Positions 1 through 13,372 of a DNA stretch of 64,000 bases are shown piece by piece (positions within the stretch are counted from its first letter, which is position 1; each line of letters opens with the position of its first letter). The translations under genes and the position numbers were made by a program. The stretch is from Rhyacophila brunnea (taxonomy: Eukaryota; Arthropoda; Insecta; Trichoptera; Rhyacophilidae), in assembly GCA_022495005.1 (NCBI GenBank), contig JAGYXB010000449.1:310001-374000 (forward strand), written 5' to 3'. Under the pieces are notes generated by a model. It ran no database searches and was not told the DNA's origin. It saw nothing but the letters and a program-made list of their open reading frames with translations.

Positions 1-189
1 GATTTATATGCAACAAAAAACATGATTATATGCATGCACATATGCACTTAAAATCATCGAAATAAGCACTAAAACCAAAGAAATATGCAGTTAAAAATTG
101 ACATTTTTATGGAAAAATATTGTACCTACCTACCCACTTCACCCAATATTACCGATAAAAAAATCGAAATAACAAATTAAAAATCTTAA

Positions 190-868
190 GGGCGGACGTG
201 CTCAGCGTAGGTAAAAATGGAGATTTTTTTTCTATTTTCAAAGCATGATCCTGGACATACCTTAAACGTTGTAGATAATCTATTTGTATAATTTTGAAGC
301 CTTATTATCCTTTATATTTATTTTAAACATTTGATGACTGCATAAAGTATTTTTTTTACATAAAATAGTATTCTTTTAAACCTCTCGCTCTAATGTTTTA
401 GAATATAGTCATATTTCGGTACATAACTGTGCAGTGGTGTTAAGATTTTTTACATTTATTAATTTTTAACGCATTTATAAAACCATTAGCATAATTTATT
501 ACGAGATAATTTTTGTAAAATATTCACGATAAAAAATTATATTGATAATCTCTGTGATCCCAAATTTGACATGAATTAGGCATTTTATTATTCAAAAAAT
601 GGGCAAGATTAACACATTTGAAGACAATTCTAAAGATACTCATTATAAGCTATGTTTTTGACCATTCAAGTGTGGTAAACATCCTACGAATAATGATTGC
701 TTTATAATAATTATTGACCTAAGAATAAGGTAGTTATTTTTTTAAATACGCCATTTCTTTTGGCATTTCCCAGTGGTTAAGCTACAACATACGGCCGTAG
801 CCATAAATTGACAAACTATAATTGAAGTAGGGAGTAAAATTATGTTAACGCGCGTGTTTGAACATGTA
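190..868 (+). repeat. Solo arm of a TTAA-flanked foldback family
   Basis: About 680 bp that recur, nearly identical, at 13842-14520 and 57557-58230 and inverted at about 14554-15154. The arm begins right after TTAA with GGGCGGACGTGCTC and ends near ACGCGCGTGTTTGAACATGTA. The opposite arm is missing here, so this looks like half of the element present complete at 13842-15154. No coding capacity was seen. Confidence 0.8.
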
Positions 869-869
869 A

Positions 870-2764
870 CGTTTAAAAAAAAAAGATTTTTTTTTCGGTT
901 AATTTAATTTTTGGATCCTGCGTATTTTGAAATGGATTTCTGTGCAACTCCCATAGCTGTGCACACACCTTAACAAAACATGCACTAGCATATAAATCCG
1001 GGCCCTACTCATGATCTAGTGGTAGTAAGTAGTATAAATGACATTACAATATTTTTGATATTTTTATACCCTCTACCACTTTTCGGCACACTTTATCACA
1101 AGATCTTTTACTCCCTTGTCTAATTTAATAATGTCACATTTTGAAACCCCCCATTCATTAAAAAACAAAGTTATTAAAAATAATCCATTTCATATGTGGG
1201 TATATGCATTGGACATGGAATATTTTATTCTCGGAAGAAAGGAATTTATATCTTTTTGTAACAACACACTTTCTACAACCCACCTCTTCTTCATAAATTA
1301 TCATATTATATCAGACACCCTCCCCCTCTTAGGGTGTGGTACAATTCATTGCGGTGCGGATTCATAGGTATCCGTAGCCAACTACTATTTTGACCCATAT
1401 CTGTCAAACCCCACAAACATTGTCCATATGTTTGGCTTAGAAGGTAAAATGGCATTTTATTTGAAAATTAGTTAAGTGCTAAATGCACTACTGAATAAAA
1501 CATAACATGCCTAATTTATTATTTAACTAATTATTTTACCAACGGATATAAAAATAGTGTCAGTATCAAAATTGAATTGACTTTATTAATTAATAGTAAC
1601 ATATCCTCCGAGTGACCAGCTGCACACAGTCAGTATTCTCCTATATAACTTTAAATTTTCCTATAATAATGTAGTTACCAAGAACAGATTAATGAATAGA
1701 ATTCCGATAGGCTCCCAATACTTTTTTTGACACAGAATTTTGAAAATGTGAGTGTCCTACGAAAATGAAAAAAACATTATAGACATGCAATGGTGTGTGT
1801 TGCAACCTTCAAATACAACAATATTGAATGAGCGTCGGTGCATAAACCGAGAGCAGTTGGCAGAACAAAGGACAAGTTTAGAATGACGTAAGACACGTGT
1901 TTAAGTTTATCTAATATTCTTTGACACTCGAGATCGGTTGCTTGTTACGCCACACCCGTTAGGTATTTCAGTGCCCATTAATTCTGTGTTCCCTGGTAGT
2001 TACTTGCATTCTAAAATGAGGATATAGCTACCACAAAGTAAATTATTGATTAGGAATATTGCATTCTCATAATTAATTATATGATCATGAATTAATTATG
2101 ATTGCATATGGTTGAGCTTTTGGGGACTGTAATTTTCTTGAAAGATGCTGTGAATTCTGGATCTGGGGGGGGCGATTTACCCAAGAATACCAAGCACTGG
2201 AACTAGTTCGGTGTTCACGCACTCACGCACTGGTAAACGGACAATACACTTTTGGATGGATAATATATTATGAGGTTGATGAATGATGAGGAAAAGTTCA
2301 GGATGGATAATATAGACGCGACGTTCACTCAAACCGTATCAGATTTAGCATAAGAAGGTCAAACAGATGTGTTTATATATGAGTCACGCTATAATTAGAG
2401 ACGATAAAGGTATAACAAACTTATGCATTCGGCTGTCCTGATGTAACTAACTTTTATCCTTAATCACTGTTGATTCATGACCCGTAACTGTCGGCCACCC
2501 TGGTCTGGCCACAATAATTAAGGATGGTAGGCGTGATATATTTTTGCGAGTTTAAGGATGGGATTGGGATTATAATTAGCCCGACCAGCATACTATGGCT
2601 TCATTAAAAAAAAAAAACATTACAATAGTGGGTACTGAACTGGAAAGTGGTTACTGTAGAGAGAGTAAACAAAGAACCATTGTTTGTGGATTATATGAGA
2701 GTAGTGAAACATGTTGAATTAACATTATTGAAGTTATTTTGAGCTGGTTTTTCTATTTTATCAG
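870..2764. other. Intron-like AT-rich DNA upstream of the first visible crol exon
   Basis: No gene is supported here. The stretch ends in a pyrimidine-rich acceptor (ttctattttatcag) at 2751-2764. Around 1110-1330 a degenerate dispersed repeat is suggested by short matches to 35590-35830 (C-rich runs beside 'tcatattatatca' and 'gtcacattt'). Confidence 0.4.
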
Positions 2765-2945
2765 TGAATCACGTGCGGCAACATACTGGTGAATCACCGC
2801 ACAAGTGCACGTACTGCGCCAAGTCGTTCACGCGGAAGGAGCACCTCACCAACCACGTGAGGCAGCACACCGGGGAGTCGCCGCATCGCTGCGCCTACTG
2901 CTCCAAGTCCTTCACCAGGAAAGAGCACCTCACCAACCACGTCAG
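2765..2945 (+). CDS. crol: crol exon A: two zinc fingers (internal exon)
   Basis: This is an internal coding exon of a C2H2 zinc-finger transcription factor, expected to bind DNA in the nucleus. It opens two bases into a codon after tatcag and closes with GTCAG|GTAGG, so it runs phase 1 in, phase 2 out. It encodes the tail of an earlier finger (NHVRQHTGESPH) and two whole fingers, CTYCAKSFTRKEHLTNH and CAYCSKSFTRKEHLTNH. The ESPH linker and the FTRKEHL helix are characteristic of insect crooked legs proteins. Since the exon starts inside a finger, further coding exons must lie left of the window. The gene assignment rests on the order of the last fingers and the C-terminus (exons G-J); another closely related insect finger gene is the main alternative. 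Confidence 0.88.
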
Positions 2946-3331
2946 GTAGGATGTCTCTCTTTACCCCGATCCACTTTCAACTCAGGTCGAATATGATTGA
3001 GGTCTTTTTATCGTTAATGGTCTTAAATGCAACAGTGTTTCTTTATTATGCAGTGGACATCTGAACTACTCGAAATTCAGCATCACATTGCTCCAATGAA
3101 TTGTTAATGTGAAACTAACTAAACAGTCTCATCACATACCTGATTTTAATGGCGGTTCGTTTAAATAGTTTGTAGGTTGTCTTTTTTTGTGTAACCAAAT
3201 AAGCTTAAACCACAGCCTTTGCAAGAAATCAGATATTACAGAAAGATACTCCATTGATAGAAATGACATACATTAATTCTGTTAATTATTTTTATTTTCG
3301 GTACTGTTTCCATAAATTGTAGTAATAAATA

Positions 3332-4398
3332 CAGTAAAACCTCGTTAATACAAATTCCACGGGAGCGAAAATCGAAAAAAATTCAAATTACGAATTATGA
3401 AATGTATGGGGGAAAAATATTAAAAATTAAAAACAAAAAAATTATTTTCATCAATATCGTTTACAATCATAGATTTGCCTACCAAATTTCCGGTGCCGTG
3501 TGTGTTAATGAATGATAAAATGTCAGAATTATTTTTATTACCTTAAAATAAGTAATTTATGATGTTTTACGAAAAGTCTGTCACAATTTTCAATGACTGG
3601 CTCATGAAATAGTGTACTTTTTTACGATTTATAGAATATTTTTATAGGCCAGGACTCTGAAATTATTTTGAATTACGAAATTTGAATTAAAGGTGTGGTT
3701 TTATATGAAAATAATGTTCAAGGAACTTTTTTTTCGCGAAAATTTTGAATTACAGCGAATTTCGAATTATCCGTGTTCTTATTAACCCATTGCAGACAGA
3801 TAATTTTTCAGGATCACTTAAAAAGGCACACTGATTACTAAAATTGATATAACTCATGTATTATTCATTCAATTCAAATAAATCTTTTAAATATTTATAG
3901 GTTTTGAATTTTTCTATTAAGTATTTACATTTTAAGTAAACGTTGTGTATAAGTGGAATGAAAAAAACATGTCAAATATAGTTTTTTGCCGTTTTTTAGC
4001 CTTTTTTAATACAAAATGACATAAATAAAAAGTCCATGATAGAAGTAAATAATAAAAGGAAGATATATTAAAACTGGAGCTAAATATAATACTCTTCAAG
4101 ATATTTAGAAGATGGAGGGCCATTTTATGTTTCTTACTGTCTCAAACACCTCATACCTAGCGAATTGATCATTATTTTGACAAATTTAAATAAAAATAGA
4201 TTTTATAAATCAAATATTTCTTAAAAAATATATTAGACTGTATATAACTAACATCATAAAATGATAGCTACATATATTATTAAGTGATTTCAACTTAAAA
4301 AAAATCAAAACATGATTAAAATTTTTTAATTTTCATCATGTCATGCATCCTGTAACACCGGCGCCGATAGGGCGCGATGGGTTAACGAAGTTCTACTG
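3332..4398. mobile_element. pogo/Tigger-like MITE, copy A (interrupted)
   Basis: TIRs CAGTAAAACCTCGTTAATA (left) and the complement of ...TTCTACTG (right), flanked by TA on both sides, as expected for Tc1/mariner-pogo elements. Without the inserted 3786-4381 element it is about 467 bp and aligns along its length with 12315-12790. No transposase is encoded. Confidence 0.8.
3786..4381. mobile_element. piggyBac-like MITE nested in the pogo-like element
   Basis: A 596-bp insert whose ends are CCCATTGCAG and the complement of GCGCGATGGG, bounded by TTAA on each side (3782-3785 and 4382-4385). The uninterrupted copy at 12315-12790 reads cttattaacgagg at the same place, with a single TTAA, which gives the empty site. 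A TTAA duplication and CCC ends are the known piggyBac signature. No transposase is present. Confidence 0.82.
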
Positions 4399-4400
4399 TA

Positions 4401-5700
4401 TGTATTATAAAATAATGATCTAATAAAATTGGTGTTTGTTATTTTCTTCAATATGTATTCTCTATCAGGAAATAACTGTTTAAAAGTTAAGATACTTCAC
4501 TCACCTTCCTAGAAATAATTTGATAAAATATTTTAAATGCAATATTGATACACATATATTTGTTGTTTGTATATTTATGGACTCGTATGTGATCGTATCT
4601 GTGGTCTCAAGTAAAATGTAGATAAGTCAAAAACATGAAATTGAGATCTACTCTTATAACATTTTTTCAAACATAAACAATGAAATGGGTCAGCACAGTA
4701 TTTTTTCTCTGATGTAAGAGAAAAAGACTACTGATTCTTACTCATCTCCATGTTCCTTGCTAACCGATATTAAAAGGTTTGCATCTCAATATGACGTTCT
4801 TTTTACTCATTTCACGTGGCAATTGTAAATATATCATATTGTGACTCGTGCAATATTAAGATATATATCTAGACTGATTATGCTGATGTTACTGTCAGTT
4901 GTTTCGATATATAAAAAATAAAAAATGCCTCGTATTTTAATTTGGAACAGGACGTGTATGAGATAGTACTTAGCATATTAAGAACATCAAGGTCCCAATT
5001 ATTGCAGACCAGTAAATCATATGTACGAATGTACAATTTACAAGACCTTTTGAAAGTTTTCTATTATCTGGTTTAGTTAACATTAGTGTATTGTCTGGGT
5101 AATCGAGTTTCTATTGTATTTTTAAATGTGTACTTTTTACTGTTTAGCGGAGAGGTGTAATTCAATAAAAACAATTTAAAGATAGCTCCGTCCTGCAGCA
5201 AATGTACTCAAGACTTGTGTTCAAGTAGTCTGCGGGCAAAGAAATATTGAATGTTTTACTCATTGCAAGAAAAGGAACTCTTTCAATTGCTTCTATTGAA
5301 CAACTATTGCAATTTATATTGTCCTCTTTTTATTTTTTGTGTATTATTATTGCCCAGTTGATATCATCAGACGTGTCAATTTGTGTACGTATTTGTTAGC
5401 TATTAATATTTTGTGGCAATCTGCGATGTCTGCTTTATGGTAAAGTAAATTCACAACATACGGTAAATCGTGCGGATCCTTTTTTTATTACAAAATAAAA
5501 AAACATATTTATACAGCAGGGTCTCATTTGAGTGTACGTGTGTTTCTATATTAATTTTTACCATATACAATCATAGTGTTTATTTTTTATCGTTTGCCTG
5601 TGATTTAAAATACATTTTATTCCCGGTAAGTAAACATGGGTTGTATTGTAACCATGTCCATTTATTTTTTTTACCCATAATGTATAGCGTTGCTTTTTTT
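4401..5700. other. crol intron, nothing recognised
   Basis: AT-rich sequence. At about 5090-5115 there is the end of a pogo-like element ('gtaatcgagtttctattgta') without a visible partner. Short reading frames here have no recognisable content. Confidence 0.35.
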
Positions 5701-5708
5701 GTCCATAG

Positions 5709-6793
5709 GGCTCTCTTTACCCAAAGCCTACCGAGGACTAATGTCAGATTTTAGAAATGTCATCAGTGTCTATACTTGTAACCATCTATCACCACTTTTT
5801 GAGCATAGACAACCATGGCAAAAACAACTATTATAAGCGTAGACAATAAGTACGGCCACAGAGAACAGTGATATATTTTAATAAATAAAATCACATAGAG
5901 TAAATTTGACTTAAGGTGACGCATCAGTGAAACGCCAAATAATTTTCAACTGTACGCGCGACGAAATTTTGGACTCGCTGCCATTCACTGAGAGAATGTT
6001 GACCTGGGAACACGTCACTTTGCTGCGTGATGGCGACGGGTCAATTAATTCTAAAATCGTGTAAAGATGACTAAAAACGTTACCCATTTACTTTAAAAAG
6101 AAAACATGTCAATGAATATATTATTATTGTTACTAATAGAACAATAAATAGAACATAAAATGGACGTATGTTGGATTTATATGACAATTAATATTTCGTT
6201 TGACAGGCGTCATTTTCACCCGCCACCCGCAATCCGCGCATCGCCTAGCGACGATCTTTTTAGACCGTGCCTCAACTAATGCATGGCCTTAAGTAAAAGG
6301 CATACAAGCCATTTTCACTCGTATATCTTATTTATTGATTAAATTTGAGTCGGAAATATCTGAAATAATACCAATGTTGTTTAGTTAACACGGCTAAATT
6401 TTATATAAATATTGTTACCTATAATGTTATTTTGAACAATGTTCCTTATTTTCGCGTGTTTAGAGCGTTTTTACACGATTAAGGAGGATTAAGTACGAGT
6501 ATCTTCATGTCAAAGGTTACATTATATTTATTTTAATTTTATGAAATGCATTAGCAAACTCTATTATGCTGTACTGATTTTTGAAAACGGCGAATTTTAT
6601 TAATTCAAAATGTTTAAATTTTATTCATTGTAAATGATTTTTATATTTTTACTTATTGTATACGCTTATAATAGCGGTTTTGCCATGGTTGTCTATGCTC
6701 AAAAAGTGGTGATTGGATGGTTTAAGGTATAGACACTAATGACGTTTCTAAAATTTGACATTAGCCCTCAGTAGGCTTAGGGTAAAGAGAGCC
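5709..6793. mobile_element. hAT-like non-autonomous transposon
   Basis: About 1085 bp with TIRs of roughly 140 bp at 80-90% identity: left GGCTCTCTTTACCCAAAGCC, right complement GGCTCTCTTTACCCTAAGCC. Flanks gtccatag (5701-5708) and ttccatag (6794-6801) match 7 of 8, consistent with an 8-bp hAT-type duplication. The centre has no transposase. Confidence 0.72.
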
Positions 6794-7229
6794 TTCCATA
6801 GTGAATGTCCATGTACCCGATTGCCACTTCTCTCGATATCATCTAGTCAATAATAAATAATATTTATATTAACACATTCTTTCTGATCGCTGATAACAAA
6901 TTGGAGATTTCATTATTAGAATTTCATCTTTTCATGGCACCCGAAAATGAGGAGTCCTGAATCATTTCAAATGCGTAATTATCGTATGGTGCCCGTTCTA
7001 TAGAAAGACCTGTGGTCCCGTGTAGTCTGTATGGTTTATAAGGAATTAATAGATCTGGTATTTAGATGACCATGATGGTGAGAAACGAATGTGTTTTTTT
7101 TTTACAAATGAGGTTTTTAATATCAAAATACATTTTTATTTACTTTTAATTTTTAAATTTATATGTTATAGATAATATAATGAAGCAATTTAAATTTAAT
7201 CTTAGACTGCTGTTTTTGATACTATATAA

Positions 7230-7750
7230 CAGTAGCGAAGGGTGGAGGTAGGCTGTTATGATCCACCATAAATAGTGCACATTGAACTAAGACTACAATT
7301 TACAGATGGTGTTGGTGAGTTTTTAAAAATCAATTAAACCCTGCCTAACCAAACCATAATAGTTTTGATGTACTTTGGGCGATACGACAAATTTGTTGAC
7401 ACCTTTTCATTCATACTTATTTGTGTTCTTTGGATTAATTAAACGTATTACACATATTGTTGGTTCATTTTTTAACTAAACAAAACTATAATAGATATAA
7501 AATATTATTTGTTATGTATGATTCAATTACATAATTTTTTGATATGTTATAGATAGATGAGTATTTTTTGACTATTATGTATTAAGGCTTGGTTTTCGCA
7601 GGGTTTAATTGAATTTTAAAAACTAACCAACAATATCTGTAAATAATTGTAATCTTATTTCGATGAAAACTGATACGTACGACTGACAAAGTTTAGTGTG
7701 CACTATTTATGGCGGATCTTAACAGCCTACCTCCACCCTCCGCCACTACT
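7230..7750. mobile_element. Hairpin-like TIR element, copy 1 (uninterrupted)
   Basis: TIRs start CAGTAGCGAAGGGTGGAGG and continue for more than 60 bp (AGGCTGTTA...ATAAATAGTGCACA); the arms remain partly complementary towards the middle. A second copy at 54778-56439 is interrupted by another element, so this copy supplies its empty site ('gaactaagactac'). The CAGTGGCG-like ends recall hAT elements, but no clean 8-bp duplication was found. Confidence 0.75.
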
Positions 7751-8019
7751 CTATTATAACATGTGACACAAACTCCTTTTAATCACACATATCGATCTAA
7801 CTTAGGTATTTGCATCTATTACGTATTGATAAATTTTAATACATAATATTATGGAGTGAAAGTGTAAATGTTTACTGTTTGGCGTAATGCCAGAATTTTG
7901 TGTGTCCTGTTTTGATTCCATTGCGATTGAAATATCATGTATCAGCGGCAACTTTCAATATAAGTTATTCCTGTTAGGTAATAATTACCTTTCTCTGCAG
8001 TGGTACAATAAACAAAATG

Positions 8020-8070
8020 CCTGTCTAAACCTGTGGGTTGTGGGTTCGAATCCTGCGGCTAGATCAAATT
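8020..8070 (+). repeat. tRNA-like (pol III B box) fragment
   Basis: Contains GTGGGTTCGAATCCTGC, a good B-box. No matching cloverleaf is formed, so this is read as a tRNA-derived SINE fragment and not a tRNA gene. Confidence 0.35.
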
Positions 8071-8525
8071 AGCATGTAAAGTCCATGTGTGATTGATAGT
8101 CTAATCTTTAAAATTGTATGAAATTTGTCAATTGAATGAAGTTCGTCTTCTAGATTTAGATTATGATTAATTTGGAATATTGAAATCATTCTGTTCAGAC
8201 TGATTTCTCTTTTCCTTTCGCACTTAATGTATGTTAACATACTTCTACAATAGGCAACCAAGAACCACGGAATATAAAGATAATTAAAACAAAACGGAAC
8301 TACTAAATTTCAAAGTATGCAACAATATATTTTAATAGAAAGCGAAAAATACGACCGTTTTGATATTAGAAGCCTCAAATGTAATGTGCATTAGTTCCAT
8401 ACATATGACCCTGTTGACGAAACAACATTCCTAATGCCACCAAAACTGTAAAGAGTTATTTTACCCACATTTTGTTTCTCATCTTGACAAGTAAGAGATT
8501 GATGTTTTAAATTTGTGACATGAAG

Positions 8526-8609
8526 GAAACATACGGGAGAGACTCCCTACACGTGCAGCTACTGTTCCAAGGCCTTCAGCAGAAAGGAGCACCTCACCAA
8601 CCACATCAG
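8526..8609 (+). CDS. crol: crol cassette exon B: one zinc finger
   Basis: An 84-nt exon, phase 2 in and out, encoding exactly one finger: linker (R)KHTGETPY, then CSYCSKAFSRKEHLTNHI. The acceptor is gacatgaag|G with no pyrimidine tract; the donor is ATCAG|GTGAGC, near consensus. It is the first of five similar single-finger exons (B-F). It can be joined to or removed from the transcript without changing frame, because both boundaries cut the same Arg codon after its second base. Its linker (TGETPY) differs from the TGESPH linkers of exons A and G, so B-F form a sub-family probably made by tandem exon duplication. Confidence 0.88.
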
Positions 8610-10611
8610 GTGAGCGCCGCATGCTCTCCTTAACACTCACTCCACTCGACACTTTCACTCGCCTTTCAACCCGTAAACCGTACACGCAAATACCGTAACG
8701 ATGCGAAGGCTCTTTCCTCAAACGGAACATCAGTAAAATGTACCCGTCCCATATCTGTGTTGTTCGGGTAAAACTACGTACTTATGTCGAAAATATCACA
8801 GGAGAGCATAAAAAATAAACAACTTTTTTACATATCATTGGATTCCTGCACATATGTTGTATTTTCAGTTTTGTATTTTTTGAAGACATCTAATTAGAAG
8901 GATTCGAATTATTTGTAAAACAAAGGCATAATGATCCAGTTACAAGACAATATTATTATCAAATACCGTATTTTTTTACAACATAAAGGCATGTAGTAGA
9001 CTGTAGACAGATTTTTGTGTATAAATAATCCCAACTGACATTGAACATTTGTGCACTTACCTACCTATCAATGAATAAAACTTAATTATATATTATGTCC
9101 ATACCTAGAGGTTGTCATTATGATGTCACACTCGGATGAAATGTAATGATTTGCGATAGGGGGGGATTATTAGATAGAAAGAATAATTTTCTAACGTAAT
9201 AATTGGGGGGTTTAAAAAATGTTATGTAATTTAAACGAGTGGTTAAAAAAAATTACAATGAAATGTGTCATTAAGGAGATGTCATTATGGACGAGTCACT
9301 GTACAAGAAGCTATTCCTTACTTCTTTAATACAGTAAATTGATGTGGTTAAATTAACACCATCTAATTATTATACTCAAATGTGAAGTATCAATTTTTAA
9401 ATGCTAAAAATCTTTTAAATCTTAAATTTACTGATGACTTACCTGCTTATCAAATGGTTTTTCAAGATCATTTTTGACAAAAATCGACTCCTACTTTTAC
9501 CCTACACCACAGACATAGTACATGGATCAAGTGTCATTTTCACCATACAGGGCTTTAAATTATTTTTCTTAAAATATGTATGCAATCGGTGCAATGGGGG
9601 TTTTGTGAAAATCTCAAAATGGACTATCTATATTTTGACAGGTAATTTTTTTTATATTAATCTTGATTGACTAGCATCAGACTAACATTCTGAGAAAATA
9701 CAACTGACCCTTGCATTCAATAGATGTCACTTGATCTACAGATGCATAGTGCTGTCCAGCATCTTATCATCATAAATCCTAGGCATATCGGTTAATAAGA
9801 GATTCCCTAAAGTCTTATGGATATCGTGAAACTGTCATTCGTGATACATGCCGTACAATGCTTTAGACAAGCTACCAAGTGTATGTTCATTAAAACATTT
9901 TGATGCTTAAAGGTAGTTTGCATCAGATATATAGTAGTATTTTTTACTGCCTCACGTGAGTCATACATATACAGGGCTTGTCATTCGTGTTCATACGGTA
10001 ATTGCGCGTTTAGAAAATTCACAGTTGTGTGTAATTTATTAGACCTGTAAATGTTTCAATGCAATATCAAGAACTTTGTAAACTTGAAAGTACGTAATAT
10101 ACTTAGTTAAAGCAGCAAAGATTATATTACGTATTGAGCAGTTTCATATTGTCTCCATCATCAATCAGTATGCAACACCGCAACGCGTCTTAAATAAACT
10201 CAGTCAGAATGGTAACAAAAATCATTATTTTCGCTATATCAATTATGTAACAGTTTGCTCTCATGGATCCCAGTGTAATGTCAACTTTCAATGTTAATGA
10301 CTGAATGCTAATGGTAATTTACACACTTGAACAAAAATTTGTTTTGTGGCCGTGGTGTTTTCATTATGCCGTTGGGACACGTTGCTGCGCAAGATGTATG
10401 TTTTTTTCTCTCTCGTGACTGATTCGTTTGATGTCAGAATCTCGGTGTTGCATGCGGAAACTGCGATATGCAACAGGCCTAATCCAATGCGTAATAAGAC
10501 TCATTATTTTATATGCAAAAAATGCCGCGTATTTACATTTTATTTGATGAGATAGTGTAGTTAAATGTTGAAGCATGGCTTAATAACGTCGTGGTATGTT
10601 TTGGCGTAAAG
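8610..10611. other. crol intron B-C, nothing recognised
   Basis: AT-rich. Around 9110-9300 there are G-runs and 'atgatgtcac' words that may be a degenerate copy of the repeat noted near 35600. No gene or complete element was recognised. Confidence 0.3.
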
Positions 10612-10695
10612 GAAACACACGGGAGAGACCCCGTACAGCTGCAGCTACTGTTCCAAGTCGTTCAGCCGCAAAGAGCACCTCAACAATCATGTCAG
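10612..10695 (+). CDS. crol: crol cassette exon C: one zinc finger
   Basis: 84 nt, phase 2/2. It encodes (R)KHTGETPY, then CSYCSKSFSRKEHLNNHV. The acceptor reads tttggcgtaaag|G: an AAG site with almost no pyrimidine tract and the same 'cgtaaag' as exon E. The donor is GTCAG|GTGAGA. The helix carries Asn where exons B, D and F have Thr (HLNNH against HLTNH), a substitution shared with exon E, which suggests C and E are closest relatives within the array. Confidence 0.88.
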
Positions 10696-11801
10696 GTGAG
10701 AACGAAGCCATCATCAACTCTCTTCTCTCGCTCTCTCTTCCTTTCTAGTTACAGTTTGACCTAGCTATGCATTTGTAGATTGAGTAATGTTGTCGTAAAC
10801 ATGTATTTAATCAATGTAATCATGGTAAAGAGTTCCATTTGCAATAATATTGAACATTGCATTTTTAAACTGCAGAAGAAATGCGATTTTCTTAGCTCGG
10901 TATAAAAAACAGTTACAACTGTGTATGCATTAGTCAGATGAAAGAATATACAAGTGGAAATATAAAATGAGATTACCCGCATCGGTAACCACTTGCAGGA
11001 AACAGTAGACAATTCTATTTCTGCAATTCTGGCCAGTGTTACTAGACCCTAAGGTTTTACTACCAGTTGTCAATCAATGTTGCTTAATCCACAAATGCAT
11101 AACATCATCCAGTTTACGGTCACGTACATATTATCTTAATATCCTTGATGTCCTCAGCTAAACTACAGTACCTTGATAATAAACGATTTAAAATTAACTC
11201 CGTCGGTGTAACTTTCTATATGTATTATTGCCTTGGTGATGGATGACTTCGCTGGTTACAATTTGGTAGCGTCTCCCAACCAAATTGGAAATAAAATAAC
11301 AAATCACCTTGATCTCGCCTCCACTAATGAAATTTGACATTTCGAGCTTGAGTCATTTTTTTTATGAAAAAAATGGATTTCAGTCATAAAATGGGACCAA
11401 TCCACTCGAGTATATTTTTTCTCCAATCAAAAATAATAAATGTATTCACATAAAAATCGGCAACTTCTTCTCATGAAAGTATGTGTAATACTAACAGCGT
11501 AACATTCACAAAATACATTTAAAAAAAAAAGAATGGTGGTAAAATAATCAGGGTTGGGTTTTTCTGCAGATAATATTTTATATTCTTGAGTGGTTAAGGG
11601 AGATCATTGAATGAACAAGCTCGAAGATTTAAATGAAATGAGGAATATGATAAATTGTTCTTCAGGCAAGACATAATCAGTCAGTGTTGCCAGTATTATT
11701 CTGTAATACTGAAAGTCTCGAGCGATATAATTTCAATAAACTGAATAAATAAGGCAATAAGTGTTTATTTTTGTACTGCTTTTTGACTGTGGGCGATCAT
11801 G

Positions 11802-11954
11802 CAATAGAAACTCAATTATCCGGAATGAAGACTACTAATATTGATAAAAACATTTGGTATAGTTTATTTTGTTACGTGCTTTTTTTTGCTATGGTCATCA
11901 CTCATCACCCTCTGATGTACCTAGACTTGGTTCAGGACAGTTGGGTTTCTACTG
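11802..11954. mobile_element. Short pogo/Tigger-like MITE (degenerate)
   Basis: Left end CAATAGAAACTCAATTATCC and right end complement CAGTAGAAACCCAACTGTCC face each other over about 150 bp. The TA target dinucleotide is present only on the right. Related single ends occur near 5090, 17608 and 53440. Confidence 0.4.
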
Positions 11955-12314
11955 TATTATGAAATGTGTAAATTTTAATCATATTTTAGTCTTTTTTATT
12001 AATTTCTTCCCACGATTGGTTTTCAAACATCGATTCAAAATTGAAAAATACTTTTTTTACAAAAAAAAAAATTTACATGTGATATCATACTTCACAAAAC
12101 GTCACAGCCGATCCGGAAAAGCATCGATTCACGCGACAGCTTTCGGTTTGGCTCGGTGTATGTCTGAAACTCCTCTGGGTCAAGCATACGAGTTGCAGAG
12201 AACTCCATGGTTCAAATATCGCAATGGATGATCTGACATAAAATTGCCAGTTATGACTGGTTCTTTATTCTACTCAAGTTCTTTTGAATTGAACACCATT
12301 GTGGCAATATCATA

Positions 12315-12790
12315 CAGTAAATCCTTGTTAATACAAATTCCACGGGACCGAAAATCGAAAAAAAATTCGAATTACAAAATATAAAATGTATGGGAGAAAA
12401 ATACTAAAAATGTTCAAAAAAAAATTTTTTGATTTTCGTTAATTTCGTCTTTGATCATAGATGTGCCTGTCGAATTTCTGATACAATTCTTTCAAATTAA
12501 AATCTGCAAATATCATGCATCGTTAAAATGTTAATAGGTAAATAAGTAATTTATGATGTTTTAAGAAAAGTCTGCCACAATTTTCAATGACTGGCTCATG
12601 AAATAGTGTACTTTATTATGATTTATTGAATATTTTTATATGCCAGGACTCTGAAATCATTTAGAATTACGAAATTCGAATTAAAGGTATGGTTTTATAT
12701 GAAAATAATGTTCAAGGGACTTTTTTTGCGAAAATTCCGAATTACAGCGAATTTCGAATTGTTCGTGTTCTTATTAACGAGGTTTTACTG
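12315..12790. mobile_element. pogo/Tigger-like MITE, copy B (intact)
   Basis: 476 bp, TIRs CAGTAAATCCTTGTTAATA and complement CAGTAAAACCTCGTTAATA, flanked by TA. It is the intact counterpart of copy A at 3332-4398 and shows the original single TTAA (in cttattaacgagg) where the piggyBac-like element entered copy A. Confidence 0.82.
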
Positions 12791-13372
12791 TACATATATT
12801 TCTTAAAGGTAATTGATATGTTGGTTTCCATATAGGGCCAGTTTTGATCTGGATTCCTATGTTCAACTCGAATGATTGAAAACCAATCGTGATGTAGTTA
12901 TTAGTTATGATCATTTATTTATTTTTAATATGTAAATAAGCCATGACACAGACTCACAAATTAAATGTTTTCAAAGTATACTTTAGTGAAAGGTTTATTA
13001 ATCCGTTAGTGTTAAATAGATAAAATAGGTCACAGTAGTGAAATAATGTATTGTTTTGAAGTCACTAGAAGTGGTGAGAAACAAACTGATGTTAATTGTA
13101 CAGTTATATATTGACAACTGTTTATCAACACAGAAGGTTAGGTTAATACACACAGTTGAGGACAGTCTAAACAAAACCTGACACCTTTTCTAATCACGGT
13201 CTGTCGACAAGAAAGATTTCTTTATTTAAGTATTAACTTAAATATAATTAATGTCAGTGCAGTATCTAACTCAAAATTGTAAAATCAATGTCGGGTCTGT
13301 TTCTCACCATTGCAACGGGGTGATGTGTAAATGCCAGATGAATCAATTCGATATTTGTGTATGTGCATAAAG

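Noticed and set aside
1116..1367. 83-codon open frame on the plus strand
   Set aside because: Composition follows the AT-rich background, with no domain or splice context; part of the region looks like a degenerate repeat.
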